From NCBI GenBank assembly GCA_035691305.1, contig DASSJF010000073.1, forward strand, positions 1 to 64,000: a stretch of 64,000 bases of DNA, written 5' to 3'. A program made the position numbers and the translations under genes. This stretch comes from a bacterium. GTDB lineage: Bacteria; Sysuimicrobiota; Sysuimicrobiia; Sysuimicrobiales; Segetimicrobiaceae. Positions 53,914 to 62,073 of the stretch are shown one piece after another. Numbering within the stretch: the stretch's first letter is position 1; the number at the start of each line of letters is the position of its first letter. The notes beneath the pieces are model-generated. The model was not told the DNA's origin. It searched no databases and saw only the letters and a list, made by a program, of their open reading frames with translations.

Positions 53914-53981
53914 CGATCTCTGCCCCCCTCCAGGATTTTCGGTAACCCGTCGGGCCGGGTCCCGGGCAATGTTGGCGCAAC

Positions 53982-53996
53982 TGTCAACTGTTGACA
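53982..53996. promoter_or_regulatory. Inverted repeat, probable GntR operator
   Basis: TGTCAACTGTTGACA is a 7-1-7 inverted repeat with perfect arms, the length and spacing typical of FadR/VanR-type operators. It lies in the 188 bp divergent gap, 69 bp upstream of the chosen GntR start. The rest of the gap shows no clear promoter. Confidence 0.7.
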
Positions 53997-54101
53997 TTCG
54001 ATAGGGCTCCGGATAAGCCTTTTCGAAGTAACTGTGCGTCGGTTTCTCGAAGTCCGGCAGAAGTGCCGAGACGACCGGTGACTATCGAGAGCGCCCAGAC
54101 G

Positions 54102-55646
54102 ATGGCGAACTCATACGACGCGGTGATCGTGGGCGGCGGGCACAACGGACTCGTCTGCGCTGCTTACCTCGCGAAGGCCGGCCTGAATGTGCTCGTGTTG
54201 GAGCGCCGCGACATCGTGGGCGGCGCGTGCATCACCGAGGAGTTGTTTCCAGGCTATCGCTTCTCTGCCTGTTCCTATTACTGCTATCTCCTTCAGTCGA
54301 AGGTTATCGAAGATCTCCAACTGCGCCGGCACGGGTTCCACGTTTCACCGCTTGATCCGGTAAAGACCGTCCTGTACCCGGACGGGCGCGTGCTCATGAC
54401 GTGGGACAGCGTCGAGCAGACGCAAGATTGGATCGGCCGGTTTTCCAAGAGGGACGCGCAGGCCTATCCGGAATGGGTGGCGTTTTGGGATCGCGCGGCG
54501 AGTCTCGTATATCCGTACTTTCTCACGCCGGCTCCCACGCTAGCGGACATCGCGGCCGGGCAGCGGACGTCCGAGGCCCGGGCGTTTCTGGACCGCTTGC
54601 TGACGGCCAGCGCGGAGGACGTCGTCACCGAGTTCTTCGAGCACGAAGCGATTCGGGGCGCGTTCATCCACGCGCACGATGCCGGAGACGCCACCGCGCC
54701 GGGCAGCGCGTGGGCGTTTTCGTACATCAGGTCGAGCGCGCTGACGCCGCGAGAAAATACCGGCATCGTCCGCGGCGGGATGGGCTCGATCACCCAGGCG
54801 ATGGCGGCGTCGGCTCGGGCGGCGGGCGCAACGATCAAAACCGGCGCGGTGACCGGTGAGGTTCTCGTCGAGAACGGCGCGGCCGTCGGTGTGCGGCTGA
54901 CGGACGGCGAGGAGATCCGCGCGCGCGCCGTGGTGTCGAACGCCGACCCGAAACGCACGTTCTTGAAACTTGTGCGGCCGGAGGACGTTCCGGCCGGCTT
55001 CCGCCGCCGTGTCGAGCGGTTGAAGACGAATACCGCCTACTTCAAATTCCACGCCGCGCTGAGCCGTCTTCCCGATCTGTCCCGATACTTCGGGGGGGAC
55101 TTCGACGTGCGGTGTCTCGCGTACACGAAGATCTCGCCGTCGGTGGAGTATTTCAAGGAGGCCTGGGACGACGCGAACCACGGACGGCCGCCGCGCGGGC
55201 CGGTGATGGATATTCAAATCCCGTCGGGCTACGATCCGACGATGGCCCCGCCGGGCAAGCACGTCATGTCGATCTGGGCCTCGTACGCGCCGGTGCGTCT
55301 CGCCGAAGGAACGTGGGACGAGCGGCGCGAGGAAATCACGGAGACGTTCATCGGCACGCTCGCCAAGTACGCGCCGGACATTCGCGATTGCTTTGTCGAC
55401 TACAAGCTGTTCACGCCGCAGGATCTCGAGGAGCGCGTCGGACTGACCGACGGCAACATCCGCCACCTCGATATCGTCCCCGGCCAGTTCTTCGCCAGCC
55501 GGCCGATGCCGGGCTGGGCCGAATATCGCACGCCGATCCGCAACCTCTACCTGTGCGGCGCCGGCACGCATCCGGGCGGTGAAGTGACGGGCGCGCCGGG
55601 GCACAACGCGGCGCAGGTGATCCTGCGCGCGGCGCACCGCTCCTAG
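54102..55646 (+). CDS. Phytoene-desaturase-like FAD oxidoreductase
   Basis: A 514-residue flavoprotein of the phytoene desaturase / NAD(P)-FAD oxidoreductase family. The dinucleotide-binding start reads AVIVGGGHNGLVCAAYLAKAG with VLVLERR closing the fold, and ITEELFPGYRFSACSY is typical of this group. A C-terminal NLYLCGAGTHPGGEVTGAPGHNAA is the second FAD contact. The ATG at 54102 has only a weak ribosome site; a GTG at 54078 is possible. It is divergent from the GntR gene and monocistronic by position. It need not make carotenoids: no phytoene synthase lies nearby. Substrate unknown. Confidence 0.85.
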   Translation: MANSYDAVIVGGGHNGLVCAAYLAKAGLNVLVLERRDIVGGACITEELFPGYRFSACSYYCYLLQSKVIEDLQLRRHGFHVSPLDPVKTVLYPDGRVLMTWDSVEQTQDWIGRFSKRDAQAYPEWVAFWDRAASLVYPYFLTPAPTLADIAAGQRTSEARAFLDRLLTASAEDVVTEFFEHEAIRGAFIHAHDAGDATAPGSAWAFSYIRSSALTPRENTGIVRGGMGSITQAMAASARAAGATIKTGAVTGEVLVENGAAVGVRLTDGEEIRARAVVSNADPKRTFLKLVRPEDVPAGFRRRVERLKTNTAYFKFHAALSRLPDLSRYFGGDFDVRCLAYTKISPSVEYFKEAWDDANHGRPPRGPVMDIQIPSGYDPTMAPPGKHVMSIWASYAPVRLAEGTWDERREEITETFIGTLAKYAPDIRDCFVDYKLFTPQDLEERVGLTDGNIRHLDIVPGQFFASRPMPGWAEYRTPIRNLYLCGAGTHPGGEVTGAPGHNAAQVILRAAHRS

Positions 55647-55667
55647 CGGGCGTCCGGCGCAAGCGCT

Positions 55668-55680
55668 GAAGTAATATTTC
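55668..55680. promoter_or_regulatory. Possible RpiR operator
   Basis: GAAGTAATATTTC is an imperfect palindrome, AT-rich, 55 bp upstream of the RpiR-family start; a second TGAA-N7-TTCA half-site pair follows at about 55690-55704. RpiR proteins bind sites of this general shape. The call is weak. Confidence 0.35.
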
Positions 55681-55734
55681 GAACGTCGCTGAAGGAATCA
55701 TTCACCGTAGAGCGGAATCTCGCTAACAAATACT

Positions 55735-56610
55735 ATGCCGACGATCACCAGCGGCATCTTCGCCATTCTGCAGGCGGCGGTCGACGGTACCTCGTTGACC
55801 ACCGCGGAAAAGAAACTCGTCGGGCGGGTTCTCGATAAGCCCACCAAAACTCTGGAGTTGTCCATCAGCGAACTCGCCGCCGACTCCGGCGTCAGCGAAG
55901 CCACGATCGTGCGCACCTGTCAGCGGTTGGGGTACAAGGGGTATCCCGAGTTCAAGCTGGCGCTCGCGGCCGATCTGTATCAGCGTCCGCACAAGGCGCG
56001 GCCCTCCACCATTCTCGGCGACATCGACAGCGACGACGACCTCAGCACAATCGTTTCGAAAATCTTCGGCACCAACATCGAAGTGCTGTCGCGCGCCTTC
56101 GAGCGCCTGGACCGCGACCGGTTCGAACAGGCGCTGAGCGCGATCCTCCGCGCGCGGCGTGTGCTTGTGTTCTCGACGGGGACGCAGGCGCATCTTGTCG
56201 ATCTCGTGTGCTCCAAGTTTTCCGGCCTCGGCATCGACTGCGTCGGCCGCGTCGATCACTTCCAGCAGATCGCGGCGGCCGCGGTGGCCGGGCCCAAGGA
56301 CGTGCTGCTTGTCTTCTCGCACTCCGGCCGGGCCCGCGTCCTTGTGCACGCCGCCCAGACGGCCAAGGCCGCCGGCGCGACGACGATCGGCGTCACCACC
56401 TTCGAACGCTCCACGCTCGCCAAGCTCGTCGACATCCCGCTCGTCACACACGGCCGCGACCTTGCCTATTATCGCGAGATGCTTGCCTCGCATTTGGTCC
56501 AGATGGTGCTGATCGACTGTCTGGTGGTGGGCATCGTCAGCCGGCGGAAGGACGAGGTCCTACCGAAAATCATACGGGCGCGCGAGGCGATGGAAGAGTA
56601 CCGAATGTAG
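55735..56610 (+). CDS. RpiR/MurR-family regulator (HTH + SIS)
   Basis: A 291-residue regulator with an RpiR helix-turn-helix in residues 20-75 (LSISELAADSGVSEATIVRTCQRLGYKGYPEFK) and a sugar-isomerase (SIS) domain from about residue 110 to 250 (ARRVLVFSTGTQAHLVDL, then LLVFSHSGRARVLVHAA). SIS domains bind phosphosugars or related acids. No Shine-Dalgarno is evident before the ATG. The HpcH-like gene follows after 11 bp and the hydantoinase-like gene 9 bp later, so it probably regulates these. Confidence 0.9.
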   Translation: MPTITSGIFAILQAAVDGTSLTTAEKKLVGRVLDKPTKTLELSISELAADSGVSEATIVRTCQRLGYKGYPEFKLALAADLYQRPHKARPSTILGDIDSDDDLSTIVSKIFGTNIEVLSRAFERLDRDRFEQALSAILRARRVLVFSTGTQAHLVDLVCSKFSGLGIDCVGRVDHFQQIAAAAVAGPKDVLLVFSHSGRARVLVHAAQTAKAAGATTIGVTTFERSTLAKLVDIPLVTHGRDLAYYREMLASHLVQMVLIDCLVVGIVSRRKDEVLPKIIRAREAMEEYRM

Positions 56611-56621
56611 GGAGGCCGCCG

Positions 56622-57410
56622 ATGACGCCTGCACTGCCGGTCAACCGGATGCGAGAAGCGGTGCGCCAGGGCCGTCCGTCGTTCGGCACGTACGTCAAGA
56701 CCCCGTCGCCGGCGATGATCGAGATGCTGGGATTCGGGGGTCTCGACTTCGTGCGGATCGACTTGAACGGTGGCTACTTCAACACCGAGACCGTCGAGAA
56801 CATGATCCGCGCGGCCCATGCCGCGGGCGTGACGCCCGTCGTGCGGGTGGAACGCAACGATCCACTGCAGATCAAGGCGGCACTCGACATGGGCGCGCTC
56901 GGCATCATCGTGCCGGAAGTCACCGGCCGTGCCGACGTGGAGGCGGCGATCCGCGCGGCCAAGCAGCCGCCGTACGGCGATCGCCACCTGCCGAGCGGAT
57001 GGAGTACGCGCTACGGCCTCGTCAACGCGAAGGCATACACCGCGTGGGCGTCGGACAACATCACGCTATCGGTGCAGGTCGAAACCCGCGGCTCGGTCGC
57101 CGAAGTCGACGCGATCGTGGCGCTTCCGGGACTCGACATGGTGCAGTGCGGCCGCGGCACATTGTCCTACGAGTTCGGCGTACCCGGCGAGCAGTACCAT
57201 CCGAAGGTCATGGAGATCGAGCGCACCATCGTGGACAAAGCGCTCGCGGCCGGTAAACTCGTCGGTCTACAGTACTACCCCTATCGCGATCCCAAGCACA
57301 TCGCCGCGGTCAACCAATGGATCAAGCACGGCGTGCAGTGCCTGTCGCTCGGCATAGACACGGATATCGTGTTCGTTTACCGTCAGCTCCTCGCGCAGCT
57401 GAACGCCTAG
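56622..57410 (+). CDS. HpcH/HpaI aldolase-like protein (paralogue 2), altered metal site
   Basis: A 262-residue TIM-barrel protein closely related to the one at 38500. VQVETRGSVAEVD supplies the metal Glu and VRVERNDPLQIK the Arg region. The usual GPxDLS loop reads CGRGTLSYEFG, so the Asp ligand is replaced by Thr, exactly as in the paralogue, and the catalytic DxEH motif reads DLNGGYF. GGGAGGCC precedes the ATG. It lies between the RpiR and hydantoinase-like genes. It may be a different lyase or a non-aldolase; the change is shared and so not random decay. Confidence 0.85.
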   Translation: MTPALPVNRMREAVRQGRPSFGTYVKTPSPAMIEMLGFGGLDFVRIDLNGGYFNTETVENMIRAAHAAGVTPVVRVERNDPLQIKAALDMGALGIIVPEVTGRADVEAAIRAAKQPPYGDRHLPSGWSTRYGLVNAKAYTAWASDNITLSVQVETRGSVAEVDAIVALPGLDMVQCGRGTLSYEFGVPGEQYHPKVMEIERTIVDKALAAGKLVGLQYYPYRDPKHIAAVNQWIKHGVQCLSLGIDTDIVFVYRQLLAQLNA

Positions 57411-57419
57411 GCGCGTTCG

Positions 57420-58811
57420 ATGTTTGACCTGGCCGTTCGCGGCGGCACCGTCGTCACGGCCGGCGGCAACGCCGCGGCGGATGTCGGGGTCCAGGACGGC
57501 CGCATGGTGCAAATCGGCGGGCCCATGCGGGCGCGCCGCGAGATCGACGCGCGCGGCTGCTACGTTTTTCCCGGCGGCATCGACGTCCATGTGCATTTCA
57601 GCGCCTTCCGGCGTCCCGAGCCGGGATTCGAGATGCAGGTCGACGATTTCTACAGCGGCTCGCAGGCGGCGATCGCGGGCGGGATCACGACCATCGGCAA
57701 CATGGTGCATCAATGGCAGGATGAAACACTTCGCGCAGCAGTTGCCCGCGACATGGCCGCTGCGGAGCGCGACGCGGCGGTGGACTACCTGCTGCACCCG
57801 GTACTGGCCCGGCCCGGCAGCGACGCGCTCGCCGACATCGCCGCGCTGGCCCAGGACGGCCATCGCACGGTGAAGTTCTTTTTGATGTACGACAACTTCG
57901 ACCGCGAGGCCGATGGCTATCTCGACGCGTTCGGGGCGGCCGCCGCGAACCGCCTGCTGGCGATGGCGCACTGCGAGGATGGGCCGCTGATCCGGTATCT
58001 GCGGCGGCGCCTGCGCGCGGAAGGACGCACCGCGGCGCGCTATTACCCGGACACTCGCCCGGATTACGTGGAGTCCGCCGCGACCGAGCGTGCGATCGCG
58101 TATGCCCACGCGGCTCAGGCGTCATTGTACGTGGTGCACCTCGCGTCGGCTGCGGCACTCGACGCCTGCCGCCGCGCCCGCACGCGGGGATGGCCCGTCT
58201 CGGTCGAGACGCGGCCGCTGTACCTGTACCTGACGAACGAGCGATTCATGGAGCCTGACGGCGCCAAGTACACCGGCAACCCGCCTCTGCGCGCGGCGTC
58301 CGACCGCGAGGCGATCTGGGAGGGGATGCGGGACGGGTCGATCCAATGCCTCTGCTCCGACCACGCGCCGTGGACACTCGCGCAGAAGCTCGATCCCGCC
58401 CTCGACGCGACAAGTCTGCGCGCCGGTGTGTCGGATCTCGAGACCCTTCTGCCGATGCTGTTTTCGGAGGGCGTCCGGACCGAACGGATCAGCCTCGAGC
58501 GGTTCGTCGAGTTGACCAGTACCAATGCGGCGAGGCTCTTTGGCCTATATCCGCGGAAGGGCACGATCGCCGTCGGCGCGGACGCGGACCTCGTGGTGTG
58601 GGACCCCGAGGCGACTCGCACCGTCGACGGCGCGACGATGTACTCGCGCGCGGGGTACTCGGTCTATGACGGCTGGAAGGTCACGGGGTGGCCGGTGTAC
58701 ACGATCAGCCGCGGCGAGGTGCTTTGCGACCACGGCCGGGTGGAGGCGGAGCGGGGCCGCGGACGGTGGCTGCGCCGCTCACCCGGCACCCCGCCGGCCG
58801 CTCGCCGCTAG
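57420..58811 (+). CDS. Hydantoinase/dihydropyrimidinase-like amidohydrolase
   Basis: A 463-residue binuclear-metal hydrolase of the dihydropyrimidinase / D-hydantoinase family, which opens cyclic imides to N-carbamoyl amino acids. Ligands: His57-x-His59 in DVHVHF, carboxylatable Lys152 in TVKFFLMYD, His184 in AHCED, His240 in VVHLAS and Asp in CSDHAPW. The start is 9 bp after the HpcH-like stop with little ribosome site. It overlaps the convergent gamma-glutamyltransferase gene by 4 bp. The next rightward genes include an isochorismatase-like and a creatininase-like protein. Confidence 0.9.
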   Translation: MFDLAVRGGTVVTAGGNAAADVGVQDGRMVQIGGPMRARREIDARGCYVFPGGIDVHVHFSAFRRPEPGFEMQVDDFYSGSQAAIAGGITTIGNMVHQWQDETLRAAVARDMAAAERDAAVDYLLHPVLARPGSDALADIAALAQDGHRTVKFFLMYDNFDREADGYLDAFGAAAANRLLAMAHCEDGPLIRYLRRRLRAEGRTAARYYPDTRPDYVESAATERAIAYAHAAQASLYVVHLASAAALDACRRARTRGWPVSVETRPLYLYLTNERFMEPDGAKYTGNPPLRAASDREAIWEGMRDGSIQCLCSDHAPWTLAQKLDPALDATSLRAGVSDLETLLPMLFSEGVRTERISLERFVELTSTNAARLFGLYPRKGTIAVGADADLVVWDPEATRTVDGATMYSRAGYSVYDGWKVTGWPVYTISRGEVLCDHGRVEAERGRGRWLRRSPGTPPAARR

Positions 58812-60388
58812 GTTTGGCCGATTCCCTGCCCGCCTCGGGGATCGGAGCCGCCGATCAAGGAGTTTCCGCTTAACAGCACCGCCTGATTGCAGCCCATGTA
58901 CGACGCCGTTTCGACCTCATAGCCCATCCGCTTCAGGGCCGCGGCCGTCTCCGCGCCGATCGCCGGTTCCATGTAGATACGACCGTCCTCCTCGCAGTGG
59001 AACCGTGGCGCGCTGACCGCCTCTTGCGGATCCATGCCGTGGACGAAGACGTTGAGGATGCTCTGAAAGACGGCGGAGACGAGGCGGCTCCCGCCGGACG
59101 AGCCGATCGCGAACACCGGGCGTCCGTCGCGGAAGATGATCGTCGGACAGCCGCCGCCGCCGCGCTTGCCCGCTGCGATCGAGTCGTGCCGTCCCGGCGC
59201 CGGATTGAAATGGCCGAGAAAATTGTTGTAAAAGAACCCGAGCCCCGGCGTGATCACACCGGCGCCGGTGACGGACCCGATCGAGTGTGTGATCGACACG
59301 ACGTTGCCGTCGGCGTCCGCGGCTGTCACATGCGTGGTGTGGCGGTCGTCGCGGCGCGGCTGCGCCGGGCGCGAGACGGGGACGGCCGGGCGGGTGCGGG
59401 ACAGCAGCCGCTCGACCGCCACCGACGTGTACGCCGGGTCGGCCAGGATCGCCGCCCCGTCGGCGAACGCGCGGTTCGTCGCGCGGGCCAGCAGATCGAT
59501 ATACGCGGCTGAGTTGAATCCGAGCGCCGGCAGGTCGACACCCTCAACCGCGCGCAGCATGGCGATGAGCACCGCGCCGCGGGTGGGCGGCGTGCTCGTC
59601 TGGATCGTGAGCCCGCGCCACTTCGCCACGATGGGCATCTCGGTGCGCACGGTGTACGACGCGAGGTCGGCGCCGGTCACAGACGCCTCGTGCGCGTCGA
59701 GATCCCGCGCGATCTCGCGCGCGACCGCGCCGCGATAGAAATCGTCCGCTCCGCGGTCGGCGATCTTGGCGAGCGTCGCGGCCATGTCCGGCTGCCGCAG
59801 CACGTAGCCGACCGGCGGCGGTGTGCCGTTCGGAAGATAAAGCGCTCTGGCGGCGTCATCCTGACGCAGCTTCCGAAACAGGTCCGGGTAGCCCGGCTTG
59901 TCCGGGCCCTCAAACGTGTAATAGGAATGCAGGTACGGGTACACCTCGAACCCCCCGGCCGCGAACTCCTGCGCCGGCAGCACGAGCTCACGCCACTCGA
60001 CCCGGCCGCTTCCGAACCGGCCCGCGAGCTCACCGAGGGCGGCCGTGAAGCCGGGAATCATGATCGAGGTGTAGCCGAGCTGGTTGAGATCGTTGGGAAT
60101 GAGATACCGGCCGACACGCTCGGAACGCGGAACGGCGCCGCTCGTGATGTGCCTCAGTCCGGCGCCGGAGCCGATCGCCACAGATCCGTTCAGATAGATG
60201 CCCACGTCTTGCGGGCCGGCATAGAGCTGCACGCACGCGTGCCCCCCGAGGCCGCAGCCGAGGGGATTGGTCACGCCTTGGGCGAACGCTGCCGCCACCG
60301 CCGCATCGAACGCGTTACCACCTTTCGCAAGAATATGCGCGCCTGCGCGCGCGGCGGGCGGTTCTGGGCAGACGACGACACCTCGCAT
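58808..60388 (-). CDS. Gamma-glutamyltransferase family protein (paralogue 2)
   Basis: A 526-residue gamma-glutamyltransferase-family Ntn-hydrolase. RHTTHVTAADADG gives catalytic Thr351, and IGSSGGSRL is intact. The N-terminus (RGVVVCPEPPAARAGAHILAKGG) has no signal peptide, like its paralogue at 35727, with which it shares TNPLGCGLGG. The ATG at 60388 has GGAGG seven bases upstream; the longer frame upstream lies in the divergent promoter region. It is divergent from the lone binding-protein gene, an 87 bp gap carrying a strong inverted repeat, so the two may be co-regulated. Confidence 0.88.
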   Translation of the reverse strand: MRGVVVCPEPPAARAGAHILAKGGNAFDAAVAAAFAQGVTNPLGCGLGGHACVQLYAGPQDVGIYLNGSVAIGSGAGLRHITSGAVPRSERVGRYLIPNDLNQLGYTSIMIPGFTAALGELAGRFGSGRVEWRELVLPAQEFAAGGFEVYPYLHSYYTFEGPDKPGYPDLFRKLRQDDAARALYLPNGTPPPVGYVLRQPDMAATLAKIADRGADDFYRGAVAREIARDLDAHEASVTGADLASYTVRTEMPIVAKWRGLTIQTSTPPTRGAVLIAMLRAVEGVDLPALGFNSAAYIDLLARATNRAFADGAAILADPAYTSVAVERLLSRTRPAVPVSRPAQPRRDDRHTTHVTAADADGNVVSITHSIGSVTGAGVITPGLGFFYNNFLGHFNPAPGRHDSIAAGKRGGGGCPTIIFRDGRPVFAIGSSGGSRLVSAVFQSILNVFVHGMDPQEAVSAPRFHCEEDGRIYMEPAIGAETAAALKRMGYEVETASYMGCNQAVLLSGNSLIGGSDPRGGQGIGQT

Positions 60389-60415
60389 ACAGCGCCTCCA
60401 ACGCGTAGTGAAGAA

Positions 60416-60444
60416 GGAATTTTCCATAGCTATACGAAAATTCC
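60416..60444. promoter_or_regulatory. Inverted repeat in the divergent gap, probable operator
   Basis: GGAATTTTC (60416-60424) and GAAAATTCC (60436-60444) are perfect reverse complements around an 11-bp spacer holding ATAGCTAT. The site lies between the divergent gamma-glutamyltransferase and binding-protein genes and would control both. The regulator may be the RpiR protein at 55735, but this is only a guess. Confidence 0.6.
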
Positions 60445-60475
60445 CTCGATCTCCGGGATAGGGGGAGGAGAAGGC

Positions 60476-62062
60476 ATGCGCATCTTCGCCGTTATCGTTG
60501 TCGTAGCCAGCCTCGGGCTGGCGCTGTCCGCGGCCGCCGCGCCCGCACCACAAAGCGGCGGAACCCTCTCATACGGCTTGATCCAGTCACCCGACCAGCT
60601 CGACCCGAATTTGTCGCCGTACAGGCCGTCACAGATCGTGTACTTTCAACTCTTCGATACCCTCATCATCCGGGACAAGAAGGACAAGAGCTTCAAGCCG
60701 CATCTCGCGACGAGCTGGACGATCTCGCCCGACGGGCGCGTCTATACGTTCAAGCTGCGTCCGGGCCTGCGCTTCCACGACGGCACCCCGCTCGACGCCG
60801 CGGCCGTCAAGTTCAACTTCGACCGCACGCATGATCCCAAGCTCGCGACGCGTATCGGGGACGTCGCAATCGGCTTCTACGATCACGCGACGGTGGTGGA
60901 TCCACTCACCGTGCAGATCCATCTAAAGAGCTCGTGGGCGCCGTTCCTCGACGCGGTAAGCCTGTACTACCGCCTCGTCTCCCCCGCGGCGGTGCGGAAG
61001 TACGGCGATAAGGATTTCGGCACGCACCCCGTTGGCAGCGGGCCGTTCAAGTTCGTGGAGTGGGTGCCGAACGACCACATCACGCTCGCGCGCAACGAGG
61101 CGTACACGTGGTCCGCGCCCACGGCCAACCATCCCGGCCCGGCCTACCTTGATAGCGTCGTCTTCCGCATCATCCCCGAGGACGGTACCCGCGTCGCGGC
61201 ACTCGAGAACGGCGAGGTCCAGGTCATCGACACGGCGCCGGCGCAGGCGTTCGATCAGATGGTCCGCTCGGGCAAGTTCCAGGCGGTCATCGGCTACGCG
61301 CCCGGCCGGCCCTTCTCGTGGGCCATCAACGTGACGAAGCCGCCGACCGACGAGCTCGCCGTGCGGCAGGCGCTCGAGTATGGGATCAACCGGCCGCTGA
61401 TCGTGAACATCGTGTACGGCCCGTACCAGCGCCTCGGCGCGTATCTTCCGGCGTTCGGCGATCTAACGCCGTACACGTGGGGCTACGACAAGCGCGCCGA
61501 GATCTATCACTACGACCCGTCCAAGGCCAAGGCGCTGCTGGACCAGGCGGGCTGGAAACCCGGCCCGGACGGCATCCGCCAGAAGAACGGGATGCGGCTA
61601 ACCATTCCGCTTGGCGACTGGGAGCACGGAGCGCCGGAGGTCATGCAGGACCAGTTGCGGGCGATCGGCATCGACCTCAAACTCTTCGTGCTGCCGGCGC
61701 TCGTCGTGAACGAGAACCAGCGTAAGGGCGCCACACTGCTCTCCCCGCTGCCCGCCGCGCGGACGGACCCCAACACCGTCTCCCGGCTGCATTCGCGCTA
61801 TATCGGCGGCGGCGGTTTCAACTTCGCCTTCGTAAACAATCCAGACCTCGACCGCCTGCTGGATCAGCAGGCACAAGAGGCCAATCCGCAAAAACGGCTG
61901 GCCCTGCTTGCGACGATTCAGGAGACGATCATGCGGCAGGCCTACATGCTGCCCGTCTACGACTACGACAACATCTCGGTCAAGGCCGCGCGCGTGCAGG
62001 AGCTGCAGTTCAACGAGCTGGGTTTCTTCCCGATTCTGCACGACACATGGCTGGCCAAGTAG
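60476..62062 (+). CDS. Family 5 solute-binding protein without own permease
   Basis: A 528-residue binding protein with a Sec leader (RIFAVIVVVASLGLALSAAAAPAPQ) and no lipobox. GGGGGAGGAG precedes the ATG. GTLSYGLIQSPDQLDPNLS and LRPGLRFHDGTPLDAAAVKFNFD mark the family. It matches the importer E binding protein over nearly its full length. No permease lies beside it; the next gene, 11 bp later, is an isochorismatase-like hydrolase. It probably uses the permease of a related importer. Confidence 0.9.
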   Translation: MRIFAVIVVVASLGLALSAAAAPAPQSGGTLSYGLIQSPDQLDPNLSPYRPSQIVYFQLFDTLIIRDKKDKSFKPHLATSWTISPDGRVYTFKLRPGLRFHDGTPLDAAAVKFNFDRTHDPKLATRIGDVAIGFYDHATVVDPLTVQIHLKSSWAPFLDAVSLYYRLVSPAAVRKYGDKDFGTHPVGSGPFKFVEWVPNDHITLARNEAYTWSAPTANHPGPAYLDSVVFRIIPEDGTRVAALENGEVQVIDTAPAQAFDQMVRSGKFQAVIGYAPGRPFSWAINVTKPPTDELAVRQALEYGINRPLIVNIVYGPYQRLGAYLPAFGDLTPYTWGYDKRAEIYHYDPSKAKALLDQAGWKPGPDGIRQKNGMRLTIPLGDWEHGAPEVMQDQLRAIGIDLKLFVLPALVVNENQRKGATLLSPLPAARTDPNTVSRLHSRYIGGGGFNFAFVNNPDLDRLLDQQAQEANPQKRLALLATIQETIMRQAYMLPVYDYDNISVKAARVQELQFNELGFFPILHDTWLAK

Positions 62063-62073
62063 GAGCGTCGACA

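Noticed and set aside
54102-55646. Carotenoid biosynthesis cluster
   Set aside because: Only the FAD oxidoreductase family is present; no phytoene synthase or cyclase lies nearby, and this family has many non-carotenoid members.
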